A stretch of DNA of 48,724 nt from an uncultured Bacteroidota bacterium (GTDB taxonomy: Bacteria > Bacteroidota > Bacteroidia > Bacteroidales > 4484-276): positions 1-48,724 of the forward strand of contig CAJATL010000270.1 in assembly GCA_903944895.1 (NCBI GenBank), in the 5' to 3' direction. Numbering within the stretch: position 1 is the stretch's first letter; every line of letters begins with the position of its first letter. A program made the position numbers and the translations under genes. The notes beneath the pieces are model-generated. The model was not told the DNA's origin and ran no database searches. It saw nothing but the letters and a program-made list of their open reading frames with translations. This document shows positions 15,876 to 25,600 of this stretch, piece after piece.

Positions 15876-17954
15876 ATGAAATATTCAAATACACGACAAC
15901 TGTTTTTATGGTTTCTGCTGGTTTTCCAGTTGCTGCTGGTCCAGAAACTAACCGGACAATATCTTTCAAACCTTCATGCTTCCAAAGATGATGCTTTGTT
16001 TACCACGTATGCTGGACCGATTGAGCGAAGCAGTTACAAAACAGACCAGGCTTACCGGCTGATGTGGTACGATGAAGGCAAAAATGTCGGATTTATCTCA
16101 AAAGATGGCGGTAACATCGGGGCAGCATTTATATCGGCTAACAAAATTTGCTCAACACTTGCCGGATATTACCGTGAACCCATTGTTACAACCTCCTACC
16201 CCGACCTGGTTAAATTCGGTTTTTATCCGTTTAAGGATTTCCGTGTGGAAGCATTTTTTGTAGTTTACAGTTCGGAGGCTGCAATTCTGGAATTTCGGAT
16301 TACCAACGAAAGCCATCAATACAGGACTATTTCAGTTTTGCCTTATTTTAGTTATGATGGGAAATATGAAAACGCCGAAATCGCCGAAAATGCCATCACC
16401 GGAAGTATCCATAAAAAGCGCGATGGTTGGATGGTTGAGCAGAAAATTCCTTATGAAGAAGATTTAAAATCTATTTTCAGCGTCGATTTTCAACCAGATG
16501 GTTTTGGAAGCTATGCCAGTTTTCCTGAAAAAGAGGAAATCAGCAATCTGAAACTTAACGGGCAGCTTTCCGATACTGCGCATTTTTGGGCCTATATCAA
16601 AACATTTTACTTTCAACCTGGTGAAAGCCAGAAGTTCAGAATGATTCGAAGCATTGGCCAACATGATTTCTCAAATGAAAAGTTAATCTCCGAAAGTAAA
16701 AATCTTTGTAAAACCAACCTTGAAGAACTGGTTAAAGCCAACGAGAAGCTCTTCAGCAAAATTCCGGAGCTACATTTCACCAACAAAGACCACGAAGCCA
16801 TTTACTGGAATTCGTTTAACCTGATCAGGCAATGTATGATGCCGCCGGAAGGAGCATGTGCCGAAAATTATTACGTGTTTTCGAGGGAGCCAAAATGGGG
16901 CTGGGGCTATGGCGGGCAGGTATTTCACGAAAGTTTGGTCATGCTGGCCTACGTTTTTATGGACCCCCAAAGCGCAATGAATTCACAGCGGGTTTACATG
17001 AATCGCCAGCACCCGTCGGGCTACATTAATTATCGCACGGGGCCTTATCTTAACGAGCAAATCGACTACAACCGTCAATTGACGAGTTCGGCACCCTGGT
17101 TCAACTGGCAAAACAGTGAAATTTATAAAGTCAGCCGTGAAAAAAAGTTCCTTAGAGAAGCCTACAATTCCGGAAAGAAATTTTACAATTATTACGTTTC
17201 GAATCGTGATGCGGATAAAGACGGCCTTTGCGAATGGGGCGCCCATGCTGTGCTCGAAAGCGTTCGTGATGCCCGGGTTGCCGTCTGGGACAAAGTCGGG
17301 TGGCCATCAAATTTTGAAGGCCCCGACATCAACGCCATGCTCGTAAACGAAGCTAAATCGTTAGCTTTTATGGCCCGGGAACTTGGGATAGAGAAGGAAG
17401 CTTCAAAATGGCTTGAGGATGCAAATAACCGGTCAAAATTCATCAATCAAAAACTGTGGGACGATAATTCAGGATTTTATTTTAATGTAAACAAAGAAAA
17501 TGATTCCTTCACTTTTAAAGATAGCGATGATTTGAAAATTAAAGAAATCATTGGATTTTTGCCGCTTTGGGCTGGAATTCCGGATTCGGTGAAAGCCAAA
17601 ATCCTGCTCAAAAGCCTCACCAATCCTGACGAATTCTGGCGTAAATACGGCATTCCCACTTTATCAGCAAAAGATGATTATTACAATCCCATCGGTTATT
17701 GGAACGGGCCGGTATGGGTACAATGGAATTATTTAATTTTCAGAGGACTTTTGGATTATGGCTATAAAAACGAGGCCAAAGAGCTGGCCGACCGGGTGAT
17801 GATAAACATAGCCTGGCATTTGAAAAAGGACCATGTTTTCTGGGAATTTTATAGCGCCGACGACCTGCAGGCTGGCTGGAATCAGACTTACATCTGGGCG
17901 GGTATTGCAGCCCGATTCTTTATCGACCTCGAAAATGCCGGACTGAATCAATAA
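15876..17954 (+). CDS. Secreted MGH1/GH63-like six-hairpin glycosidase
   Basis: 692 residues with a signal peptide ending near LLVQKLTGQ. Residues ~30-270 form an N-terminal beta-sandwich as seen in GH63 and related inverting enzymes. Residues ~300-690 form an (alpha/alpha)6 barrel with GWGYGGQVFHES, DADKDGLCEWG, KVGWPSNFEGPDINAM, GPVWVQWNYLIFRGLLDYGY and FWEFYSADDLQAGWNQ, the hallmark series of the MGH1-like/GH63 C-terminal domain (mannosylglycerate hydrolase, processing glucosidase). Substrate is not determinable. No T9SS domain is present, so a periplasmic site is expected. It belongs functionally with the larger six-hairpin enzyme at 10774 but is transcribed from its own promoter. Confidence 0.8.
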   Translation: MKYSNTRQLFLWFLLVFQLLLVQKLTGQYLSNLHASKDDALFTTYAGPIERSSYKTDQAYRLMWYDEGKNVGFISKDGGNIGAAFISANKICSTLAGYYREPIVTTSYPDLVKFGFYPFKDFRVEAFFVVYSSEAAILEFRITNESHQYRTISVLPYFSYDGKYENAEIAENAITGSIHKKRDGWMVEQKIPYEEDLKSIFSVDFQPDGFGSYASFPEKEEISNLKLNGQLSDTAHFWAYIKTFYFQPGESQKFRMIRSIGQHDFSNEKLISESKNLCKTNLEELVKANEKLFSKIPELHFTNKDHEAIYWNSFNLIRQCMMPPEGACAENYYVFSREPKWGWGYGGQVFHESLVMLAYVFMDPQSAMNSQRVYMNRQHPSGYINYRTGPYLNEQIDYNRQLTSSAPWFNWQNSEIYKVSREKKFLREAYNSGKKFYNYYVSNRDADKDGLCEWGAHAVLESVRDARVAVWDKVGWPSNFEGPDINAMLVNEAKSLAFMARELGIEKEASKWLEDANNRSKFINQKLWDDNSGFYFNVNKENDSFTFKDSDDLKIKEIIGFLPLWAGIPDSVKAKILLKSLTNPDEFWRKYGIPTLSAKDDYYNPIGYWNGPVWVQWNYLIFRGLLDYGYKNEAKELADRVMINIAWHLKKDHVFWEFYSADDLQAGWNQTYIWAGIAARFFIDLENAGLNQ

Positions 17955-17980
17955 TTTCCTGCTAAAACCGATAATCTGGC

Positions 17981-17989
17981 TAATTTTGC
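17981..17989 (+). promoter_or_regulatory. -7 promoter element of the EamA transporter gene
   Basis: TAATTTTGC matches TAnnTTTGC exactly, 18 bases before the ATG at 18008. Confidence 0.65.
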
Positions 17990-18007
17990 AGCCTATTTAA
18001 ACGACTG

Positions 18008-18940
18008 ATGACTGAAAAAAGACAAATCTTGTTAGGAGCGCTTGCCGTAAGTGTTTCAGCAATTTTCTGGGGTTTCGACGGAATCGTGCTTACTCCCCGC
18101 TTGTACAACCTCGATGTGGCTTACGTGGTTTTCATGCTTCATACGATCCCATTTCTGGTGATGAATATTTTGCTCTTCCGGGAATACAAGCACATCAAAA
18201 CATTCACCACAAGCGACATCATTTTTTTCGGCCTCATTGCACTTTTCGGAGGAGCCATCGGCACCATGGCCATTGTAAAAGCATTATTTTTAGTTAACTT
18301 TCAACAGCTTACCATCGTAGTTTTGCTTCAAAAACTGCAACCTGTTTTTGGAATTATCCTGGCATCAATTCTTTTAAAAGAAAAAATAGGTAAGAATTTC
18401 CTGATTTGGGCAGCCCTGGCGGTTACAGGTGGTTATTTCCTGACTTTTGGATTTAATTTACCAAATATCGATACTAACAAAAACACCATTTATGCAGCCC
18501 TGTTTGCCTTGCTTGCTTCGTTTTCGTTTGGCAGTTCAACGGTTTTCAGCAAAAAAATCCTTCTGAAATTCAGTTTTAAAACTGCCACCTTTTACAGATA
18601 TGGCGTAACAAGTCTGATGCTTTTGCTTTTCGTCCTTATCTCGGGCTCAATTTCACAGATCAGTGAAACCACCCGGTTGAACTGGATCATTTTCATGATC
18701 ATCGCCTTAACCACAGGATCGGGAGCAATTTTCCTTTATTATTTCGGTTTGACCCGTGTTAAGGCTAATGTAGCCGCAATTTGTGAACTCCTGTTTCCGA
18801 TTTCAGCCATTGTTTTCGATTATCTTTTTAATGATGCAAAACTTTCGGCAATCCAATGGATTAGTGCAGCAGTCATGATATTTGCGATTGTAAATCTTAA
18901 CCGGGAGCGAGCTAGAAAACCTCTGAAAACGATGGTTTAA
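18008..18940 (+). CDS. EamA/DMT-family transporter
   Basis: 310 residues of inner-membrane protein with about ten hydrophobic spans arranged as two five-helix EamA repeats. The first starts at ILLGALAVSVSAIFWGFDGIVL and the second at YAALFALLASFSFGSSTVFSKK. Each repeat shows the usual helix hairpin with charged ends (LKEKIGKNFLIWAALAVTGGYFL). The family exports or imports small metabolites such as amino acids, nucleotide bases or sugars; no residue here decides which. It follows the MGH1-like glycosidase by 53 bases but has its own promoter, so co-regulation is uncertain. Confidence 0.85.
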   Translation: MTEKRQILLGALAVSVSAIFWGFDGIVLTPRLYNLDVAYVVFMLHTIPFLVMNILLFREYKHIKTFTTSDIIFFGLIALFGGAIGTMAIVKALFLVNFQQLTIVVLLQKLQPVFGIILASILLKEKIGKNFLIWAALAVTGGYFLTFGFNLPNIDTNKNTIYAALFALLASFSFGSSTVFSKKILLKFSFKTATFYRYGVTSLMLLLFVLISGSISQISETTRLNWIIFMIIALTTGSGAIFLYYFGLTRVKANVAAICELLFPISAIVFDYLFNDAKLSAIQWISAAVMIFAIVNLNRERARKPLKTMV

Positions 18941-18952
18941 ACGTCGGGATAA

Positions 18953-20188
18953 TTATCTCAGAAAATCAGCAGCAATTTTAAAAACCTTGCCGAAGGCGTC
19001 ATTAACTTCATCCGCAATTTTTAAATCTAATGGAAAAGGATTTTCGTGGGTGTAGTTAAAAGGGAAATCCATGACCTTAACATCAATTGGAATATCGCGG
19101 TCGGCGCCTTTTAATGTGTTTAAAACATCATATGATGGCACTACCTGATCCTTTTTTAATGCGATAGCCGAAATAAAACCGCTGATCTCCCGCAGTTTTT
19201 CTTCCCGGAATCCGAGCATCTTATTATAATCGAGCATGGCCTTAAAAACCAGGCCTTCTGAATGCACTTCGCTAAAATAATGCGCCAGTCTTTTGTCGGT
19301 TTTGATATAGTTTTCGAGATGTTCGATAAAAAAGGAATAGAGCGCGATGTTGGCCTCACTGTCGAGAATTGATTTTCGCACAGGCGTCATGCGGTTAAAA
19401 ACAGGTCCGCCACAAAAAAGAAACATTTTCGATTGGTCGAGCATTCTGCCAGGATTTGCCAGCCGAAGTATCTGAGTAAGAAATGCCCCTATTGAGTAAG
19501 CGAAAAAATCGACAGCAGCATTTTCATCAATCAACGGGTGATTTCCCGACCGTATTTGTCGAATTAATTGCAAAATATCGTAAAATGTTTGCAATCCCGA
19601 CCAAAAAAAGCGCTGTGGCAAAATATGCAGCCTGGTGCTGATGGCGACATTAGCAAACGAAGAGCCGACAATTGCATGAAAAAGCCCCTCACGAATGTAT
19701 TTCAGGTCATTCATCATCCTGAAATCGGACCAATCGGCGGGAGCCCGGTTCATATGAAAAGCAATCGGAAAAAGAATGACGGTACTTCCGGTAAGTTCCA
19801 CGAGGCGGTTGGCCCAGGTCAGGTATTTAAACCAGTTTTTCTCATTAAGGCCATGCATGAGAATGATGATCTTTTTGGCTTTTGCAGTGCCGGTTGGCTG
19901 GAAAACGGAGTAATTAAAAACCCGGTTTTCATGAACCTTGGAGTCGGCAAGGTTAAGTATTTCGTTAATTTCAGGCGAAATGGCATGCTGATAATCCGGA
20001 GTACGCGAAAATATTTTTTCGTGGTCATCATATTGATCCTCACCGGGAAGGATAGCGCAATTCTCAGATTTAAAAGGAAGGTTATAGATAGAAACAGCCC
20101 CTTCATAAAGCAAAATCTTTTGCTCATCAGTTGTAAACTGCGATTTGAGGTAATGATGATCGTTGTGATAATTCATAAAATCCGGCAT
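18953..20188 (-). CDS. DUF6051 family alpha/beta-hydrolase-like protein
   Basis: 411 residues from the ATG at 20188 (MPDFMNYHNDHH); a second ATG at 20176 is possible. The frame extends to a TTG at 20212, but that TTG is the end of the TACTTTTG promoter box and cannot be the start. The protein has an alpha/beta-hydrolase look: KKIIILMHGLNEKNWFKYLTWANRL is the strand plus oxyanion-loop HG motif, VILFPIAFHMNRAP follows, and AVDFFAYSIGAFLTQ matches the nucleophile elbow with Ser in SIG. The DUF6051 family is confined mainly to Bacteroidota and has no known substrate. Cytoplasmic, no signal peptide. It is divergent from the tRNA-Leu promoter region. Confidence 0.75.
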   Translation of the reverse strand: MPDFMNYHNDHHYLKSQFTTDEQKILLYEGAVSIYNLPFKSENCAILPGEDQYDDHEKIFSRTPDYQHAISPEINEILNLADSKVHENRVFNYSVFQPTGTAKAKKIIILMHGLNEKNWFKYLTWANRLVELTGSTVILFPIAFHMNRAPADWSDFRMMNDLKYIREGLFHAIVGSSFANVAISTRLHILPQRFFWSGLQTFYDILQLIRQIRSGNHPLIDENAAVDFFAYSIGAFLTQILRLANPGRMLDQSKMFLFCGGPVFNRMTPVRKSILDSEANIALYSFFIEHLENYIKTDKRLAHYFSEVHSEGLVFKAMLDYNKMLGFREEKLREISGFISAIALKKDQVVPSYDVLNTLKGADRDIPIDVKVMDFPFNYTHENPFPLDLKIADEVNDAFGKVFKIAADFLR

Positions 20189-20209
20189 TTTGAAGATCAA
20201 AAATTGTTT

Positions 20210-20217
20210 CAAAAGTA
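20210..20217 (-). promoter_or_regulatory. -7 promoter element of the DUF6051 gene
   Basis: TACTTTTG on the minus strand matches TAnnTTTG, 21 bases before the ATG at 20188. It overlaps the upstream TTG and rules that codon out as the start. Confidence 0.65.
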
Positions 20218-20259
20218 AACTAAATGAATAAATTCATTCACGAAATTTGAAAATTCATC

Positions 20260-20268
20260 TATCTTTGC
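20260..20268 (+). promoter_or_regulatory. -7 promoter element for tRNA-Leu
   Basis: TATCTTTGC matches TAnnTTTGC exactly and points toward the tRNA 91 bases downstream. No other gene lies between. Confidence 0.6.
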
Positions 20269-20359
20269 GCCCTCAAAACCGGCTCTTAATTTTAGAATTG
20301 AGTAACCGGCATGAAATCTGAGACTTGGTAACAACAGTTTTAAAGGTTCTTTTTTTACT

Positions 20360-20441
20360 GCGGATGTGGCGAAATTGGTAGACGCGCCAGACTTAGGATC
20401 TGGTGCCGGAAGGCGTGTGGGTTCGAGTCCCTTCATCCGCA
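20360..20441 (+). tRNA. tRNA-Leu (anticodon UAG)
   Basis: The acceptor stem GCGGATG/CATCCGC closes the cloverleaf, with discriminator A at 20441. The D-arm contains AAATTGGTAGACGC, as in leucine tRNAs. The anticodon stem CCAGA/TCTGG encloses loop CTTAGGA, anticodon TAG. A long class II variable arm (GCCGGAAGGC region) and the T-arm GGGTTCGAGTCCC follow. The 3' CCA is not encoded (ACA follows). UAG reads CUA/CUG-type leucine codons. Confidence 0.95.
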
Positions 20442-20461
20442 CAAAACAAGTTAAAATATAG

Positions 20462-20500
20462 ACAGGCTGGTAAACAATGATTTATCGGCCTGTTTTTTTT
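20462..20500 (+). terminator. Rho-independent terminator after tRNA-Leu
   Basis: ACAGGCTGGTAAA pairs with TTTATCGGCCTGT (13 bp with G-U pairs) around CAATGA, followed by a run of eight T. Confidence 0.85.
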
Positions 20501-20601
20501 GTGAGATGGTGGAGCTAACATCATTACGATTTTTGTTAATCCTCGGGGGCATTTTATCAAAGCAGGAACGAACTGCAAATCCTTCGACCCAAAATTTTCA
20601 A

Positions 20602-20655
20602 AAAAAAACCCCCGCCAAATTAATGACGGAGGCCCCAGCAAAAAAGATTTCCACT
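20602..20655. repeat. Left copy of 54-bp target-site duplication
   Basis: A 54-base stretch, seven A then CCCCCGCC through GATTTCCACT, is identical to 22613-22666. The two copies abut the two ends of the IS1634-type element exactly. Confidence 0.85.
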
Positions 20656-22612
20656 CCTGACTTTGACACCTTGACCCGAAATCGTCCTCTGAAACCCTTG
20701 TAAACACTGGAAAGTTGGTCTGTATTTCCAAAATCAGTAGTGCGCCCTAACCTTGGTTTTTTGCCCCAAAGTGCTTACTATTGTGCGATTTTGATTGGGC
20801 ACCGTTTAATTATGAAGTGCCTATTGCCTTTAACTGTTTAAAAATTAGCACGATGGCATTTATTCGGAAAGAAACCAAAAAAACCGGCACCTACCTGCGC
20901 CTTGTAGAAAGTTACCGCGACCTTGACGGCCATAGCCGGCATCGCACCCTATACAACTTAGGCAGAGCCGAAGATTATTCACCCGAATCTTTAAAGAAGA
21001 TGGGTGAGGTACTTTATTTGGTTGGCGGGGGAACCCTGGAAGAATTAGAATCCAAACAGCTTAAAGAAACCGGTCGCTACAATTATGGTTTTCCGCTGGT
21101 GGTTCGCAAATTACTCAAAGAGTATTCCCTTGACAGTTTTTTTCAAAGACGCATCAACAACAGCGGGCTTGGATTTAATTTAATCGACAGCTTATGCTTG
21201 CTTATTTGCGAGCGGCTGCACGATCCGGTGAGCAAACGGTCAAATTATCTAAACCAAACCGATTATTTTGGACTTGCCAAAACCGAACTCCACCAGATTT
21301 ACCGTACCCTCGACCACCTTCACGACAGCCAGGAACAACTCAAACATATGATTTACCAAAAAGGCCGTGACTTATTTAATCAGGAACTCGATGTGGTATT
21401 TTACGATGTAACAACATTCTATTTTGATAGCGATAAGGAAGACGGCTTTCGCGAAAAAGGTTTTGGCAAAGACGGGAAAATCGGCGATACCATCGTTGTG
21501 TTTGGAATGCTTATCGACCAAAACAAGCAGCCGGTAGGTTATGAAGTCTATCACGGAACCCAGTACGAAGGACACACTTTTGCTGATGCCATCATAAGAC
21601 TGAAGAAGAAATACCAGATTGGAAAAATCATCTGCGTTGCCGACAGCGGAATGATGAACCGCGACAACATCACGCAAACACAAGAGCAAGGCTATGATTA
21701 TATTTTTGGAGAACGTCTCAAAAACATCGCCAATGAAAAGCAAAATGAAATACTCGATTTGAAAAATTATCAAATCACAAAAATCATAGATGAAGACAGC
21801 CAGGCAGAAGTCGAAATAAAATACTACATCACCGATTACGGAAACAAGAAACTCATCAGTACCTATAGCCCCAAAAGAGCCGCCAGAGATAAAGCCCAGC
21901 GTGAAGAAAAAATTGAAAAGGCCAAAAAGTTGTTGCAAACCCCCGAACAATTAGAAAAGAAAGCAAAAGCTCACTTTCTGAAAAAGCAGGAAAAAAATAT
22001 CTACACCCTCGATGAAGATAAAATTAAAAACAGCGAACGATTTGATGGATTCTTATGCGTTGCTACCAACAACAAAAATTTACCAGTAGCCCAAATCCTC
22101 GACACATACAAGCAACTTTACAAAATCGAACAATCTTTCCGCAACTTCAAAACCTTCCTCGAAACACGCCCGATGTATCATTGGACAAAGAAAAGGATAC
22201 TCGGCCATTTAGCACTTTGCTATATCTGCTTTACATTACTCAACTACCTTCAGTTGCGCTTGAGGCAAAAAAATACCCCACTATCAGAAAATCAAATAAG
22301 AATTGTATTGACAAAAATGCAGATAAGCCTCATCAGGCAAGACCAAAGAGAATACTATCTGACTTCAAAAACACCCGAAAATGCAACGGCAATACTCCGG
22401 GCGCTTCACCTGAGAGGTCTACCGGATCTCATCCCGATAGAATTAATAGGACATTACACGTAATTAATTGAAATATAATATGATAAGAGATCAGCCATCA
22501 TTGGCTCATATTTGATTATCAGTCACTTATCTCGAATGAGTTGTAGTGCGAAACGTAAATTAATACTCCATTGACGTACAGCATATTAGACGTTTTAAGT
22601 GTCAAACTCAAG
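20656..22612 (+). mobile_element. Complete IS1634-family insertion sequence (1957 bp)
   Basis: The left end reads CCTGACTTTGACACCTT. The right end, read inward, reads CTTGAGTTTGACACTTA. They form imperfect terminal inverted repeats, with TTTGACAC common to both. Both ends touch the 54-bp direct repeat. The IS1634 family is known for target duplications of variable and unusually long length, so the structure fits. The element holds one intact transposase gene. It landed between tRNA-Leu and the 3' end of the 22699-27087 gene, interrupting no recognisable coding sequence. Confidence 0.85.
20853..22463 (+). CDS. IS1634-family DDE transposase
   Basis: 536 residues from the ATG at 20853 (MAFIRKETKKTGTYLRLVES); the frame continues upstream to 20781 without a plausible start. 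DDE residues are visible: VVFYDVTTFYF (first Asp), ICVADSGMMNRDNI (second Asp), and YKIEQSFRNFKTFLETRPMYHW (the Y-x2-E-like C-terminal signature of IS4/IS1634 enzymes). The N-terminal region and the charged KKLLQTPEQLEKKAKAHFLKKQEK insertion are typical of IS1634/IS1380-like transposases. The frame is uninterrupted, so the element may still be active. The start follows KISTMAF within the IS. Confidence 0.92.
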   Translation: MAFIRKETKKTGTYLRLVESYRDLDGHSRHRTLYNLGRAEDYSPESLKKMGEVLYLVGGGTLEELESKQLKETGRYNYGFPLVVRKLLKEYSLDSFFQRRINNSGLGFNLIDSLCLLICERLHDPVSKRSNYLNQTDYFGLAKTELHQIYRTLDHLHDSQEQLKHMIYQKGRDLFNQELDVVFYDVTTFYFDSDKEDGFREKGFGKDGKIGDTIVVFGMLIDQNKQPVGYEVYHGTQYEGHTFADAIIRLKKKYQIGKIICVADSGMMNRDNITQTQEQGYDYIFGERLKNIANEKQNEILDLKNYQITKIIDEDSQAEVEIKYYITDYGNKKLISTYSPKRAARDKAQREEKIEKAKKLLQTPEQLEKKAKAHFLKKQEKNIYTLDEDKIKNSERFDGFLCVATNNKNLPVAQILDTYKQLYKIEQSFRNFKTFLETRPMYHWTKKRILGHLALCYICFTLLNYLQLRLRQKNTPLSENQIRIVLTKMQISLIRQDQREYYLTSKTPENATAILRALHLRGLPDLIPIELIGHYT

Positions 22613-22666
22613 AAAAAAACCCCCGCCAAATTAATGACGGAGGCCCCAGCAAAAAAGATTTCCACT
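22613..22666. repeat. Right copy of 54-bp target-site duplication
   Basis: Identical to 20602-20655, directly after the right terminal repeat of the IS1634-type element and 33 bases from the stop of the 22699 gene. Confidence 0.85.
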
Positions 22667-22698
22667 TTAAAAAAGCAGGAAATACTATCTTTAATATC

Positions 22699-25600
22699 CT
22701 ATTCCCTTACATACAGGATTAATTCAGAAAAGGTGGATGAAGGCGAAAACAAAGTAACCCTGATGTATCTGGTTTTCTGGTTTACAACATGACCGCTCCA
22801 TACTTTGTAACGCCCTAAGTCGTCATCAAAAACCGGAGTCCAGTTGCCAGGCTCACCGGCAGAAATAGTTACATTTCCACTTGAACTGTAATCGCGCAGA
22901 AAAATTTTCGATACATCATATTCCTGACCTAAATCAATGTAGGAACTTCTTGGGTAAGTCGCAGAATAACCTGGCGACCATGAAGTCAGCGGATCTGCAT
23001 TAGTTCCCATAAACGGATCTCCTGAAAGCGTTTGTTCATCAACCATGTTGGTAGCAACTCCCAAACCTGTTTCATTGGTTACCATCGTTGGGTTTAATTC
23101 AAGTTTGACTTCCTGATGAAACTCGGGAAAAACATAATCATCGCCGGCTGCAATAATAAACACAGGTCTTTCGGAAACATTAACCGTAACCTTTCCATTT
23201 ATAACTTCCATTATTGTTTCCTGTCCTGAAATTGATCCATCTGCTAATTCGACAAGTTTTACCTGTGTTTCGCCTTCATCCAAAGTTAGTTCATAACCAG
23301 AAACTTCAGTCTGATTACTTGTTGGGCACCAAAGGGAGTAGGCTCCAACATTTTCAATATCATTCTTAAACTTGTAAACCATTACCTGTGGGTTTGCAGA
23401 GGGGATTTCCAGTTGAAACCGCATTCCTGTCAGATGATTTTTCATGGTGTAAACATAATACCAGGAAGTTTTTGGTACGTAGCCGGTAGCCGCCGAACTT
23501 ATCAATCCTGAATTGTCAAATTTTGTAGAACTGGCAGGGTTAACATCTGCCAACATATACATTGCTGCTCTATCAACTCCGGATGCTGCAAGTACAAGAT
23601 ATGACCGTACGAGCCATTGTGCCTGAACTTCGAATTGAGAAAATGAACCAATTTCCGGAGAACGCAATACTGAGGCAGGATGTGTGTCGTAGCCAAATTC
23701 GGTAATCCAGACTTCTTTTCCAGGATAGTACTTGTTTCGATAATCAACAAAATCAGCCATAAACCCTTTAAGGTTGCCAGCCTCAGGACTTACTCCGGCA
23801 GTTCCGGTAGTTTGAGGATTTGGACCATTATGACAATAATGATGAACATTTATTACGTCAGCTGGAAATTCGCCATTGCGGTAATAATCGGCCCAGAGTT
23901 TCATTGCCTTGATGTATTCGATGTTTGTTTCAGCCAGACCACCCATAACGAGTTTTGCATTTGGATCAGCATTTTTCACACCAAAAGTTGGCCCCATTGT
24001 TCCCATGTGTCCATCATAATCAGCACTCGCCATAGCAGAATATTCATAAGGTGTAAAATGGCCTTCCCTTAAATTCCACCATTTATTCTGCTCATTCCAG
24101 TCTTCATAATAATTCAGCAAAGCAGTTCCTGAAATGACTTTTTGGTTGGAAGCCAGTTTTAAAAGGCCAGGGCTTACCTGAGTATTTCCATACCTGGCTG
24201 CATATTGAAACATATGATCGGCGTGCTCGGCATAGGATGCAGGCAGCAAAGGATCTTCACCTTCAGATACAGGCTTATTGCTAAGCTTACTTTGATTGAA
24301 ATTAGTCAACCACAAAACACTTCCCTGAATATCAGGAAAGACGAATAATCCGCTTTTTTTAAGAATTTCATAATAATAGTCGAAATTCCATCCAAGAACA
24401 TTAAATTCATTCTGATTGTTTGGATAGCCCGGATAGGAAGTATTAGTGTTACCTTCACACCAGCTCCAGTTGTGATATTCCCTGATAAAACCAACAGCTT
24501 GCATGCGACCAACAGGACTGTTTACAAATGCGTTTGCACCAATCAACTGATCCATGAGAGGAAAAGGATGGGCTTGAGCAACCGGCTCTTCTGCCGGCAT
24601 TTCGAGTCGGCTTCCATAAACTACAACTTCGCCAATCCTGGTTTCCCTTGAATGAATTTTAATTCTCAGGTACCTGGTTTCAAGATTAACATCATGTTGA
24701 TTCCAGGAGTTTGTTCCTGCAAGATTATCAGTAAAAAGCAAATTCCACTCAAAAGGAGAGCCATAGTAGATTGATACCGGTGAGGTTGAATCTTCGCCTG
24801 CGTCAGTCATGTCGTACAAATAGATCTCCGACAATAAACAATTCCCTCCCAGATCAATTAGCGCATAACCCGGGTACATCCAGGAAGTTGAACCGATGTC
24901 CCATTTATTTACGGGATTTCCGGATTGCCCTGTTTTGGGGTTACCAGCTAATGCCTGCTCATCAACCAATAAAAACGCCGAGCCTTGGGCTGATTCATTA
25001 ATCACCATTTTGGGAGTAAGCGTAAATTTATAAGGTTCACCACCCAATACAATTTGAGTTGTTTGATCAGCACAATTAGATATTTCCGAAAAGTTAAGTG
25101 CATCATCAACAGATTTTATCGCAAAATAATATCGTGTATCCGGCAACAATCCATTGATGGTTAACGATTGTGGAGTACCACTGATTTGTGGTTCCGGAAG
25201 TAAAGCCCATGATGTGGAAGTCAAAAAGTTGGCTGCTGTGACTAGCTCAGTACTATATTTTACCAGGTAATAATCGTTTGTACCTATAAGCCCGTCATCG
25301 CCGGTAGAAGTCCAGGTAAGTTCGATTTTACCTTCCCCATCCTGGTGAGCAATAAGGTCAGTAATTTTTGATGGGGCTATCGAGTCAATTTCACCGGGAG
25401 TCCTGTCATAACCGTACAAAACAATTTCTGCAACATTCGACCTCGGACTGGATTTACCAAATCTTAAAAACCGTGTCGTCACATTAATATCATGTTGATT
25501 CCATGATAGATAACCCATCAGATTATCGGTAAACAGCAATTCCCAGTTACCTGGAGTTCCGCTCCAGACCGTAAAGTTACTATTATCGTTTGCATCTCTG

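Noticed and set aside
20506-20703. Small ORF sharing the peptide KTPAKLMTEAPAKKIST with another ORF at 22571-22792, suggesting a conserved small protein
   Set aside because: The shared part is only the 54-bp target duplication of the IS read in the same frame; the flanks are unrelated and no start signals exist.
21372-21950. 192-codon antisense open frame inside the transposase gene
   Set aside because: A hydrophobic mirror of the transposase coding strand with no independent evidence.
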